Notes: generated from the letters alone by a model not told the origin. Positions 6,871 through 14,133 are shown, counted from the first letter of the stretch. The stretch is DNA of 17,365 nt from Opitutia bacterium UBA7397 (GCA_002470605.1 DKND01000015.1:61515-78879); one strand, 5' to 3'. Made by a program: numbers and translations.

Positions 6871-8301
6871 GTGGCCGCTGACCAAAGCATTCTCGCCTCC
6901 GTGGCCTTCTCCTCCGGGGCAATCGTAGCCTATGCGGTGGCAAAGTGGCGGGAAAACACCCTTGGAGCCCTCCGCGACTCCCGTTTGCGCACCGAAGTCG
7001 AATTAGCCCGGCGCGAAGCGACCGTCGAGGCTTCCGAGCTTCACGCCATGGCCGAGACCGAAAAACGCGAGGCGAACCAGCTCAAGGCGGCCGCCGAAAT
7101 CGAAGCCCATCTTGCCGCCGAACTTAAGGCTGAAAGCGAACGCCAACGCGACTTCTTAGGCCGCGAACTTCAACGCCTTTCCGGCCTCAACCCCGAAGAA
7201 GCACGCAAGCTCACCATCGATACCCTTCGCAAGGAATATCAGGATGAAGCCCAGCACCTGCGCCGCGAATTGCTCGATCAGGTCGAACAAGATATTTCGG
7301 ACGAAGCCCGGCGCAAATTACTTTCGGCGATGCAGCGGCTGACGACGCAAACCACGCAAGATGCGACCACCGTCGCCGTCTCGCTGCCGGGTGAAGAAAT
7401 GAAGGGGCGCTTGATCGGCCGCGAGGGGCGCAATATCCGCACGTTCGAGCAGACTACCGGTGCCACCCTGCTCATCGACGAAACTCCCGGAGTCGTGTTG
7501 ATTTCCTGCTTCGATCCGGTGCGCCGCGAAATCGCGCGCATCGCGCTCGACCGCATCGTCAAAGACGGTCGGATCTCGCCGGGTCTTATCGAAGACACCG
7601 TCCGCACCTCCTCAGAAGAGGTAGTAAAACAAGCCCTAAGACACGGTCGTGACGCCGTTCGTGACCTCGGATTACCTCCGATGGATCCGTCCGTCGAAGA
7701 ACTCTTGGGCCGTTTACATTTCCGACTTTCGGCCAACCAAAATACGCTCGCCCACTCCATCGAGGTCGCCCAACTCTGCGCGATGTTGGCCGCAGAAATC
7801 GGCATTGATCCCGTGCCCGCGAAGCGAGCCGGACTTCTTCACGATATCGGCAAAGCCATCGAAGCCGAATCAGGCAGTAGCCACGCCCTCGCTGGAGCCG
7901 CCCTGCTCCGCCGCGTCGGCGAAGATCATCGCGTCGTGAATGCCGTTGCCGCCCACCATCGCGAAGTCGAAGCCGAAAGCTTATACGCGCCTTTGGTCAT
8001 GATCGCTGACTCAGCCTCGGGCTCACGTCCAGGCGCTCGCGCTTCCACGCTGGAGAGCTACGCGCAACGCGTGAAACGCCTGGAAGAAGTCGCCCTGACT
8101 TTCGAAGGGGTCAGCGAAGCCTTTGCCTTCCAGTCCGGACGAGAACTTAGGGTCATTGTTGATCCAGGTAAAATCGATGACTTTGAGGCGACCGAACTCG
8201 TCCGCCGCATCCGCCTTAAGGTGGAAGAGACTCTTTCTTATCAAGGAACGGTCAAAATCGTGCTTATTCGTGAACAAAGGTTCACTGAAGAGGCCCGCTA
8301 A
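6871..8301 (+). CDS. rny: Ribonuclease Y
   Basis: This membrane-anchored endoribonuclease starts mRNA decay in many Gram-positive and other bacteria. The 476 residues are laid out as in the family: one N-terminal hydrophobic segment (about 6-24), a charged coiled coil rich in Ala, Glu and Arg (about 35-160), a KH RNA-binding domain with GRLIGREGRNIR (179-190), and an HD phosphohydrolase domain. The HD domain shows His295 in HSIEVA, His324-Asp325 in HDIGK, His338, His362/His363 and Asp380 in IADSASGSRPGAR. Bacillus RNase Y has about 520 residues, so the coiled coil is a little short here. The start is GTG at 6871; an in-frame TAA at 6850-6852 rules out an earlier start, and GTG 6901 would cut into the membrane segment. 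No Shine-Dalgarno sequence is visible. It is divergent from rodA-rng, so two unrelated endoribonucleases share one locus. Confidence 0.95.
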   Translation: MAADQSILASVAFSSGAIVAYAVAKWRENTLGALRDSRLRTEVELARREATVEASELHAMAETEKREANQLKAAAEIEAHLAAELKAESERQRDFLGRELQRLSGLNPEEARKLTIDTLRKEYQDEAQHLRRELLDQVEQDISDEARRKLLSAMQRLTTQTTQDATTVAVSLPGEEMKGRLIGREGRNIRTFEQTTGATLLIDETPGVVLISCFDPVRREIARIALDRIVKDGRISPGLIEDTVRTSSEEVVKQALRHGRDAVRDLGLPPMDPSVEELLGRLHFRLSANQNTLAHSIEVAQLCAMLAAEIGIDPVPAKRAGLLHDIGKAIEAESGSSHALAGAALLRRVGEDHRVVNAVAAHHREVEAESLYAPLVMIADSASGSRPGARASTLESYAQRVKRLEEVALTFEGVSEAFAFQSGRELRVIVDPGKIDDFEATELVRRIRLKVEETLSYQGTVKIVLIREQRFTEEAR

Positions 8302-8310
8302 GGGACTTTC

Positions 8311-8340
8311 TTGTTGTTAATCAATAGGGGGTACTTATTC
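8311..8340 (+). promoter_or_regulatory. Weak candidate promoter for the RGG/repeat protein gene
   Basis: TTGTTG (8311-8316) and TTATTC (8335-8340) are 18 bases apart in an AT-richer patch just after rny. Both boxes match the consensus poorly. It is the only promoter-like spot before the hairpin-rich leader that follows. Confidence 0.25.
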
Positions 8341-8361
8341 ACATAGGTTCCGGTAATCACC

Positions 8362-8482
8362 CCGAGAGCAATTTCGGTATCCCCAAGGAGGTTCGTCCTC
8401 CGTCACCAAGGGGCCGACAAACGCGTGGCGTCTCCACTACGGAAACGTCCCGCATCACACCGGCCAGCCACAACGAAGGCTG
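8362..8482 (+). promoter_or_regulatory. Hairpin-rich untranslated leader before the RGG/repeat gene
   Basis: Four short inverted repeats fill the 196-base gap between rny and the next gene: CCGA/TCGG (8362-8377); GGAGG/CCTCC with loop TTCGT (8387-8401), enclosed by CCCC (8381-8384) and GGGG (8410-8413); GTGG/CCAC (8425-8437); and CAGCC/GGCTG (8465-8482). They end 15 bases before the ATG, followed by an A-rich run. None has a T-tract, so they are not terminators. The GGAGG inside the second hairpin is Shine-Dalgarno-like but too far from the start codon to act as one. I match no known riboswitch; protein binding or mRNA stability control is possible. Confidence 0.4.
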
Positions 8483-8497
8483 CCCAAAAAAAGAAAC

Positions 8498-9481
8498 ATG
8501 AGCCAACCAGAAACCCAGGGCCAGGAGTCAGTCTCCGCCCAACAGCCCGCCGCGGACGCAGGCGCCAATGAAGTCCGCACCCCCGCACCCCGCATCAACG
8601 AAGCCAAGTTAGAGTCCGCTCACGCGGAACTCCCTCCGCTTTCAGTGATCGGAGCAACCGCCGAACCCGCCGCCAAACCCGGCACCATCGTCGCCCCGAA
8701 GCAATTCGGTCGTCGTGGTGTTCCTCGCGGCGCCGCCCCCACCGCTAACGGTCCAGCCGCACGTCCAGTCATGGGCGTCGTCGAAAACCCCGCTGATCTC
8801 ACCGAGACTATCTCCGGTGCCTTAGCACAGCAACCCGCGCCCCAGCGCGAGCCTCGTGAACAACGCGAACCCCGTCAACCTCAAGAGGGCGCTCCCACCG
8901 GAGACCGTCCGCAGGTCGAAGATCGTCCGCGTCGCGAACCCCGCCAGGAAGGAATTCCTCAAGGCGATCGTCCTCGCTATGAAGACCGCCCTCGTCGTGA
9001 GCCTCGTCAAGACGGCGCACCTCAAGGCGATCGTCCTCGTTTCGAAGATCGTCCTCGCCGCGAACCTCGTCAGGAAGGAATTCCTCAAGGCGATCGTCCT
9101 CGCTATGAAGACCGCCCTCGCCGTGAGCCTCGTCAAGACGGCGCACCTCAAGGCGATCGTCCTCGTCGCGAAGAACGTCCTCGCATCCAAATCGAGCCCG
9201 TCGTCATCCCCGTCCAAACTCCGATCGGCTTTTGGGCGACCCTGAAACGCAAGCTCGCTACGCTCTTCGGCATCCCCGACAAGGCCGTATTTGTTCCTTC
9301 CGAACGTCCGGCTCAAGCTCGTGGCGATTCCCACGGAGAACGTAACGATCGTGGTCCTCGCGGCCATTCTCGTGGCGGCCCACGCGGTGATTCCCGCGGC
9401 GGATCCCGTGGCGGCCCACGCGGCGGACGAGGCGACTTCCGCGGAGAACGCGGTCCTCGCAACGGCCCTCGCGAAGGCTAA
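8498..9481 (+). CDS. Low-complexity protein with Arg/Pro/Glu repeats and an RGG-rich tail, probably RNA-binding
   Basis: No named family is recognised. The 327 residues are mostly disordered. Residues 1-140 are rich in Pro, Ala and Gln. Residues 141-224 are four 21-residue repeats of the pattern EDRPRREPRQ-(E/D)G-(I/A)PQGDRPR-(Y/F/R). Residues 230-265 form the only ordered-looking stretch, with a likely amphipathic helix TPIGFWATLKRKLATLFGIP. Residues 272-327 are an RGG-type tail (RGPRGHSRGGPRGDSRGG and similar). RGG boxes and Arg-rich repeats commonly bind RNA, and disordered Arg-rich proteins can form condensates with RNA; the role here is inference. It follows rny on the same strand after a hairpin-rich leader and ends at a strong terminator. 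The ATG lies in an A-rich context (AAAAAAAGAAACATG). The reading frame is supported by the protein-level repeat and by synonymous changes between units. Confidence 0.8.
   Translation: MSQPETQGQESVSAQQPAADAGANEVRTPAPRINEAKLESAHAELPPLSVIGATAEPAAKPGTIVAPKQFGRRGVPRGAAPTANGPAARPVMGVVENPADLTETISGALAQQPAPQREPREQREPRQPQEGAPTGDRPQVEDRPRREPRQEGIPQGDRPRYEDRPRREPRQDGAPQGDRPRFEDRPRREPRQEGIPQGDRPRYEDRPRREPRQDGAPQGDRPRREERPRIQIEPVVIPVQTPIGFWATLKRKLATLFGIPDKAVFVPSERPAQARGDSHGERNDRGPRGHSRGGPRGDSRGGSRGGPRGGRGDFRGERGPRNGPREG
8918..9169 (+). repeat. Four tandem 63-bp coding repeats (two copies of a 126-bp unit)
   Basis: Units are 8918-8980, 8981-9043, 9044-9106 and 9107-9169. Units 1 and 3 differ at about four bases, and units 2 and 4 at about three, while neighbouring units differ more. 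This points to duplication of a 126-bp pair. Nearly all differences between 1 and 3 are silent. Every unit contains AAGGCGATCGTCCTCG. Copy number may vary between strains. Confidence 0.9.
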
Positions 9482-9487
9482 ATCTAA

Positions 9488-9520
9488 CGGGGGCGCCGAT
9501 TGGCGCCCCCGCTTCTTTTC
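9488..9520 (+). terminator. Intrinsic terminator after the RGG/repeat gene
   Basis: A 10-bp perfect stem, CGGGGGCGCC (9488-9497) and GGCGCCCCCG (9502-9511), has the 4-base loop GATT and is followed by CTTCTTTTC. It starts 7 bases after the stop codon at 9479-9481 and ends only 6 bases before the murA ATG. Confidence 0.85.
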
Positions 9521-9526
9521 CCCAAT

Positions 9527-10819
9527 ATGCTCCAGGTCGCGCGCATCATCGGAGGACAAACCCTTCGCGGCACGATCCAAGCCGCTGGCTCCAAGAACTC
9601 ATCGTTGCCCATCTTGGCTGCTTCACTGCTGACCAGCGGGACGGTGACCATTCACGGCGTGCCTGACTTGAGCGACGTCCGGTTCATGGCCGAGATCCTC
9701 CGTCATCAAGGCGCCGAGGTCTCCAATCCCAAGCCCGGGACCTGGATTATCCGGGCCGAAAAAATCATCCATCGCACGCCCTATGACCTCGTCCGCAAGA
9801 TGCGGGCTTCGATCTGTCTGCTCGGCGCATTGGTCGGCCGCCTCCGAAGCGCGGAGATGGCCATCCCGGGCGGCTGCGTCATCGGTCCGCGCCCCATCGA
9901 CCTTCACCTTCGCGGCCTCGAGACACTCGGCTGCGAAGTAAAACTAGAAGGTGGCGTCATTTTTGTGGATGCCACCAACGCCCATGGCACCACGGTCAAT
10001 ATGGCCGGCCCAATGGGCAGCACCGTTACCGGCACGGCCAACCTAGTTATGGCCGCGACGACTACCCCCGGCATCACGCGCATCGAAACCGCCGCCTGCG
10101 AACCTGAGGTCGTCGACCTTTGCACGATGCTCTCCAAGATGGGGGCGAAAATCCACGGTTTCGGTACTGCTACGATTGAAGTCGAAGGCGTGGCCTCTCT
10201 GCATGGTTGCGAACATACCGTCATCGCCGATCGCATCGAAGTCGGCACCTACCTCGTTGCCGGTGCGATTACCAATGGCGATGTGACCGTCTCTGGCGCC
10301 AACCCCGCTCAGCTCACGGCCTTTCTTGCCAAACTTCAGGAGGCCGGCGTGCACGTGGAAACGGGGCCTGATTTTATTCGGGCCTACGGACTACCGCAGC
10401 ATCGGGTCGAAATCATCACCGAGCCCTACCCTGGCTTTCCTACCGATTTACAGGCGCAGTTCATGGCGTTGCAACTGCTCGTCCCAGATCGCAGTGTGCT
10501 CACCGAAAAAGTTTACCCGCATCGCTTCATGCATGCCGCCGAACTGCAACGCATGGGCGCCGACATCTTAGTCGAAGGCGCCACGGCCACCGTCCACGGC
10601 GGCCGACCCCTTTCCGGCGCACCCGTGATGGCTTCTGATTTACGCGCCTCCGCCGCACTCATCCTCGCCGCGCTCGCCGCCAAGGGCGAAACATGGGTGC
10701 AACGTCTTTACCATCTGGACCGCGGTTACGAACGATTTGAAGAACGACTCACCCAGCTCGGCGCCCAGATCGAACGCTTGCCCGCCGACGCGATGCCCAA
10801 AGATATCCGCGAGGACTGA
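9527..10819 (+). CDS. murA: UDP-N-acetylglucosamine 1-carboxyvinyltransferase
   Basis: This cytoplasmic enzyme makes the first committed step of peptidoglycan synthesis by transferring enolpyruvate from PEP to UDP-GlcNAc; it is the fosfomycin target. The 430 residues (E. coli 419) show SKNSSLPIL with Lys23 and Asn24, the active-site loop PGGCVIGPRPIDLHL with Cys117 equivalent to E. coli Cys115, MRASICLLGALVGR (92-105) and PYPGFPTDLQAQ with Asp307 equivalent to Asp305. A cysteine at position 117 predicts fosfomycin sensitivity at the enzyme level. The open frame could begin at a TTG at 9500, but that lies inside a terminator stem and adds residues unlike MurA, so the ATG at 9527 is chosen. There is no visible Shine-Dalgarno sequence. 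It starts a plus-strand series with ruvB, proB and proA; its promoter is not obvious. Confidence 0.95.
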   Translation: MLQVARIIGGQTLRGTIQAAGSKNSSLPILAASLLTSGTVTIHGVPDLSDVRFMAEILRHQGAEVSNPKPGTWIIRAEKIIHRTPYDLVRKMRASICLLGALVGRLRSAEMAIPGGCVIGPRPIDLHLRGLETLGCEVKLEGGVIFVDATNAHGTTVNMAGPMGSTVTGTANLVMAATTTPGITRIETAACEPEVVDLCTMLSKMGAKIHGFGTATIEVEGVASLHGCEHTVIADRIEVGTYLVAGAITNGDVTVSGANPAQLTAFLAKLQEAGVHVETGPDFIRAYGLPQHRVEIITEPYPGFPTDLQAQFMALQLLVPDRSVLTEKVYPHRFMHAAELQRMGADILVEGATATVHGGRPLSGAPVMASDLRASAALILAALAAKGETWVQRLYHLDRGYERFEERLTQLGAQIERLPADAMPKDIRED

Positions 10820-10858
10820 GGGTTGCCAAGTTAGGCCTTCCGAACAAATTCCTCCCTC

Positions 10859-11905
10859 ATGGCCCCAGCGAAGCACCAACCCGAAGAGCCCACGCCTCCC
10901 GCCGGCAAAGAAGCGGTGTCGCGTCAGAATCGCTCGCTCGATGCCTCACTGCGCCCACCCAAGCTCGATGACTTCGTCGGCCAAGCCCGTACGGTCGAAC
11001 GCTTGCGGGTGATGATCGGCGCGGCGCGGCGCGAAAATCGCGCCCTGGATCACATCCTCCTCCACGGCCCTCCTGGCTTAGGCAAAACTACTTTGGCCAT
11101 GATTCTGGCCGAAGAGATGGGACGACCCATTCGCGTGACTTCCGGACCGGTGGTTGAAAAGGCCTCTGACCTCGCCGGCCTCCTCACGAGCCTGCAAGAA
11201 GGCGAACTTCTCTTTATCGACGAAATCCATCGCATCCCCAAAACGGTCGAAGAGTTCCTCTACTCGGCGATGGAAGATTTCCGTATCGATATCATGATCG
11301 ATCAAGGTCCCAACGCTCGCAGCGTCCGACTCGACCTACCTAAATTCACCTTAGTGGGCGCCACGACCCGGACAGGGCTACTTACGGCTCCTTTACGCAG
11401 CCGCTTCACCCTCCAGACCCGTCTCGATTATTACACACGCGAACAGTTGCTGAGCATCGTTCAACGCAACGCCGAACTCTTACAGTTGAATATCGACCTC
11501 GGCGGCTCAGAAGAAATCGCCCGGCGGGCCCGCGGTACGCCGCGCATCGTCAACAACCTCCTCCGCTTCACGCGCGATTACGCACTCGAACGCGCTAACG
11601 GCAAAGCGAATGCCGCCGTGACGGCCGCCGCCCTCGAGCTTCTCGAAATCGACCAACACGGGCTCGACGAGATGGATCACCGTTTCCTTCGCACGATGGC
11701 TGAAAAACATAACGGCGGCCCCGTGGGGCTCAGCAGCATCGGCGCCGCCATCGGCGAAGACTCCCATACCTTAGAAGAAGTCCATGAACCATTTCTCGTC
11801 CAAGAGGGCTACGTGCTACGCACCCCTCAAGGTCGAGTTTTGACACCCAAAGGCTGGTTAGCCGTCGGCCTGCCGCCCCCCTCCCAGTCCAACAGCCCAC
11901 TCTGA
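10859..11905 (+). CDS. ruvB: Holliday junction branch migration ATPase RuvB
   Basis: This is the hexameric AAA+ motor that drives branch migration with RuvA during recombination and fork repair. The 348 residues (E. coli 336) show Walker A GPPGLGKT (70-77), Walker B LLFIDEIHR (117-125), sensor 1 GATTR (167-171), the arginine finger LRSRF with Arg180, sensor 2 GTPRI with Arg229, and the C-terminal winged-helix DNA-binding domain ending EGYVLRTPQGRVLTPKGW. The first 25 residues and the Pro/Ser-rich last 12 are extra and poorly conserved. ruvA and ruvC are not adjacent. The gene lies 39 bases after murA and 48 before proB, so shared transcription is likely. There is no clear Shine-Dalgarno sequence. 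Confidence 0.97.
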   Translation: MAPAKHQPEEPTPPAGKEAVSRQNRSLDASLRPPKLDDFVGQARTVERLRVMIGAARRENRALDHILLHGPPGLGKTTLAMILAEEMGRPIRVTSGPVVEKASDLAGLLTSLQEGELLFIDEIHRIPKTVEEFLYSAMEDFRIDIMIDQGPNARSVRLDLPKFTLVGATTRTGLLTAPLRSRFTLQTRLDYYTREQLLSIVQRNAELLQLNIDLGGSEEIARRARGTPRIVNNLLRFTRDYALERANGKANAAVTAAALELLEIDQHGLDEMDHRFLRTMAEKHNGGPVGLSSIGAAIGEDSHTLEEVHEPFLVQEGYVLRTPQGRVLTPKGWLAVGLPPPSQSNSPL

Positions 11906-11953
11906 CGCTGGACATCAGCGATTTCCATCGGCTAAGGTCACGGCCTTAAAGCT

Positions 11954-12721
11954 ATGGCAAAACGCTGGGTCATCAAACTGGGTTCAGGCCTCCTTACCCG
12001 CAAAGACGGCAAGGTTGATCGCGTCCAAATCGGCCGCATCGCCGATCAAGTCGCGCAGCTGATGAAAAAAGACATCCAAGTGGTCATCGTGACCTCGGGG
12101 GCCGTCGCCGCCGGCATGACCGCCATGGGCCTCGACAAACGCCCCAAGGAAGCCCGCGAACTTCAAGCCTGCGCCACCGTCGGCCAACCTGAATTAATGT
12201 CCGAGTATGGTAAGCATTTTCGCCGGCATAAACTTCTGGGTGCGCAGATGCTCCTGACCTACTGGGACCTCGACAGCCGAGCCTGCACTCGCAACGCCCG
12301 TGCGACCTTAGACCTGCTTCTCACCCGCAAACGTTTTGTGCCCATCATCAACGAAAATGACGCAATCGCGGATGAGGAAATCAAAGTGGGCGACAACGAC
12401 CGGCTCTCCGCGCACGTCGCCGCTCTCGTGGGGGCCGACTTGCTCGTCATTCTTTCCGGCATCGATGGCTTGATGACCAAGTCTGACGGCACCGGCACGC
12501 TGATTCCTTCCGTCCGCAAGATCGACGACTCCGTCCGAGCCCTTGCTGGCGGCGCGGGTTCCGAACGTAACGTCGGCGGGATGGTGACGAAATTGCAGGC
12601 CGCGGAAATCGCCGCCGAAGGCAAGGTCGACACGATCATCGCCAGCGGCCGCCGCCTTGACATTTTACTCGAGCTCGCCGCTGGTAAGAAAATCGGTACC
12701 CGCTTCTCGCTTAGAAAATGA
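11954..12721 (+). CDS. proB: Glutamate 5-kinase, short form without PUA domain
   Basis: This enzyme phosphorylates the gamma-carboxyl of L-glutamate with ATP, the first step of proline synthesis; the unstable product goes to ProA. The 255 residues are only the amino-acid kinase domain: KLGSGLLT (8-15), VTSGAVAAGM (46-55), INENDAI (132-138), GDNDRLSA (146-153), LSGIDGLM (167-174) and the GGM-TK segment near 208-213. E. coli ProB has 367 residues because of a C-terminal PUA domain that is absent here. The gene ends cleanly and overlaps proA, so this is a naturally short form, not a truncation; PUA-less glutamate kinases are known. In E. coli the PUA domain affects oligomerisation and feedback inhibition by proline, so regulation may differ. 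The stop TGA overlaps the proA ATG (ATGA at 12718-12721), which indicates translational coupling. Confidence 0.95.
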   Translation: MAKRWVIKLGSGLLTRKDGKVDRVQIGRIADQVAQLMKKDIQVVIVTSGAVAAGMTAMGLDKRPKEARELQACATVGQPELMSEYGKHFRRHKLLGAQMLLTYWDLDSRACTRNARATLDLLLTRKRFVPIINENDAIADEEIKVGDNDRLSAHVAALVGADLLVILSGIDGLMTKSDGTGTLIPSVRKIDDSVRALAGGAGSERNVGGMVTKLQAAEIAAEGKVDTIIASGRRLDILLELAAGKKIGTRFSLRK

Positions 12722-13977
12722 GTGATCTGCTCCAACGCGTCACGGAACTCGCCCAAGCCGCCAAAAAGGCTTCGCGCACGGTATCGTTGGCTTCAACCGA
12801 AACCCGCAATCGTGCGCTGCAAGCGGCCGCCAAAGCCTTGCGCGCCGATGAAGGGGTTATTCTTTCTGCCAATAGCAAAGACCTCGCCGCCGCCCAAGCC
12901 AAAGGACTTACGGCAGCGATGACCGACCGCCTGCGCCTCGACCATCAACGCCTCGAAGACATCGCCGTGGCCTGCGAAGCCGTAGCCCAATTACCCGACC
13001 CCGTAGGCGAAGTCACCGAAGAATGGACCCGCCCCAACGGCATCCGCATCACTCGTCGGCGCGTCCCCATCGGTCTTGTTGCAATCATCTTCGAATCCCG
13101 CCCCAACGTCACCGTCGACGCCGCCGCCCTATGCCTTAAGTCAGGCAACGGCTGCATCCTTCGGGGCGGCAGCGAAGCCCTGCACACTAACCTGGCCCTC
13201 GCGCAATCCTTTGCCACCGGACTTCGCAACGCCGGGTTACCCGCCGAAGCCGTCACACTCCTGCCCTTCACCGATCGCGAAGCCGTCCCGGCCCTCGGCT
13301 CTCTCCGCGGTATCGTCGATATCATTATTCCACGCGGCGGACCTGGCCTCATCGAGGCTGTCGTTAATTCCGCCAAAGTGCCCGTGATCAAACATGATGC
13401 CGGCATCTGCCATGTCTACGTGCACGCCCAAGCCGACCTAAAGATGGCCGAGGCGATCATCTTGAATGCGAAATGCCAGCGGCCCAGTGCCTGCAATGCC
13501 CTCGAGACGCTCTTGGTCGATGCGGCCGTGGCCCCGAAGTTCCTACCGCTCATCGCTCAAGCCCTTGCCGCCCGGCAGACGGAACTGCGTGCCTGCGAAA
13601 AAACCCGCGCGATCCTTCCCGCCGCCCAAGCCGCCACCGAACAGGATTTCCGCACTGAACACCTCGGTCTGATATTAAATATTAAAATCGTCGGCGGTCT
13701 CGACGAAGCCGTCCACCATATCGAAGCCTACGGCTCCCACCATTCCGATGCCATTGTTACGGAGGACGCCGCGACGGCCCGAGCCTTCCTGGCCCAGATC
13801 GATAGCGCTTGCGTCTATTGGAACGCCAGCACCCGTTTTACCGATGGGGCCGAATTCGGCTTCGGGGCCGAAGTGGGCATCAGCACCGACCGCCTTCACG
13901 CCCGTGGCCCTATGGGTCTTCGCGAATTAACCACCTGGAAGTTCGAAATCGTCGGTCAAGGTCAGGTCCGGGCATAA
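12718..13977 (+). CDS. proA: Gamma-glutamyl phosphate reductase (glutamate-5-semialdehyde dehydrogenase)
   Basis: This enzyme reduces gamma-glutamyl phosphate with NADPH to glutamate-5-semialdehyde, which cyclises towards proline. The 419 residues (E. coli 417) belong to the aldehyde dehydrogenase fold: RRRVPIGLVAIIFESRPNVT (113-132), LKSGNGCILRGGSEA (140-154), IPRGGPGLIEAV (204-215), HDAGICHVYV (226-235), NAKCQRPSACNALETLLV (250-267) with the catalytic cysteine at 259, and GRGPMG-like ARGPMGLRELTTWKF near the C-terminus. The segment around the catalytic cysteine reads SACN where many homologues have GVCN. The start ATG overlaps the proB stop by 4 bases, so both enzymes of the labile intermediate are made together. 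tRNA-Asp follows on the same strand. Confidence 0.96.
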   Translation: MSDLLQRVTELAQAAKKASRTVSLASTETRNRALQAAAKALRADEGVILSANSKDLAAAQAKGLTAAMTDRLRLDHQRLEDIAVACEAVAQLPDPVGEVTEEWTRPNGIRITRRRVPIGLVAIIFESRPNVTVDAAALCLKSGNGCILRGGSEALHTNLALAQSFATGLRNAGLPAEAVTLLPFTDREAVPALGSLRGIVDIIIPRGGPGLIEAVVNSAKVPVIKHDAGICHVYVHAQADLKMAEAIILNAKCQRPSACNALETLLVDAAVAPKFLPLIAQALAARQTELRACEKTRAILPAAQAATEQDFRTEHLGLILNIKIVGGLDEAVHHIEAYGSHHSDAIVTEDAATARAFLAQIDSACVYWNASTRFTDGAEFGFGAEVGISTDRLHARGPMGLRELTTWKFEIVGQGQVRA

Positions 13978-13994
13978 TTGGGTCGGTTTTCCGT

Positions 13995-14025
13995 TTGACA
14001 GACCCGGCCGGCGAAACCTTTCTTA
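13995..14025 (+). promoter_or_regulatory. Candidate promoter of tRNA-Asp
   Basis: A perfect -35 box TTGACA is at 13995-14000, in the 66 bases between proA and the tRNA. The matching -10 is poor: TTTCTT at 14019-14024 (18-base spacer) or TTCTTA at 14020-14025. Transcription would start near 14031, right at the left arm of the repeat that flanks the tRNA. Confidence 0.4.
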
Positions 14026-14030
14026 CCCTT

Positions 14031-14129
14031 CCTTTTGGCTACCGGGGTGGTAGCTCAGTTGGTTAGAGCGCCGCACTGTCACTGCGGAGGTCGCGAGTTC
14101 GAGTCTCGTCCATCCCGCCAGCCAAAAGG
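14031..14129 (+). repeat. Perfect 10-bp inverted repeat enclosing the tRNA-Asp gene
   Basis: CCTTTTGGCT (14031-14040) and AGCCAAAAGG (14120-14129) are exact reverse complements. The left arm ends 3 bases before the tRNA 5' end; the right arm begins with the final A of the encoded CCA. In the precursor RNA they could pair leader with trailer and hold both ends of the tRNA in one stem. Confidence 0.85.
14044..14120 (+). tRNA. tRNA-Asp (anticodon GTC), CCA encoded
   Basis: The 77-base cloverleaf is complete. Acceptor GGGGTGG (14044-14050) pairs with CCATCCC (14110-14116) with one G-T pair. The D arm is GCTC/GAGC, the anticodon stem CCGCA/TGCGG encloses the loop CTGTCAC with anticodon GTC, and the T arm GCGAG/CTCGT encloses TTCGAGT. 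The discriminator base is G73, as expected for tRNA-Asp, and CCA is encoded (14118-14120). Confidence 0.97.
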
Positions 14130-14133
14130 GTGA

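Noticed and set aside
6747..6890. 48-residue N-terminal extension of RodA
   Set aside because: It is Arg-rich, does not resemble any SEDS N-terminus and would overlap the rny start; the ATG at 6746 gives a normal RodA.
9500..9526. TTG start for MurA nine residues upstream
   Set aside because: It lies inside a terminator stem-loop and the added residues do not fit the MurA N-terminus.
8822..9580. 252-codon minus-strand open frame opposite the RGG/repeat gene
   Set aside because: The repeated, codon-biased plus-strand sequence keeps several frames open at once. The minus frame also crosses the terminator and the murA start.
11906..11920. CGCTG/CAGCG hairpin after ruvB as a terminator
   Set aside because: Only 5 bp with no T-run; more likely chance within a 48-base gap of a co-directional gene series.
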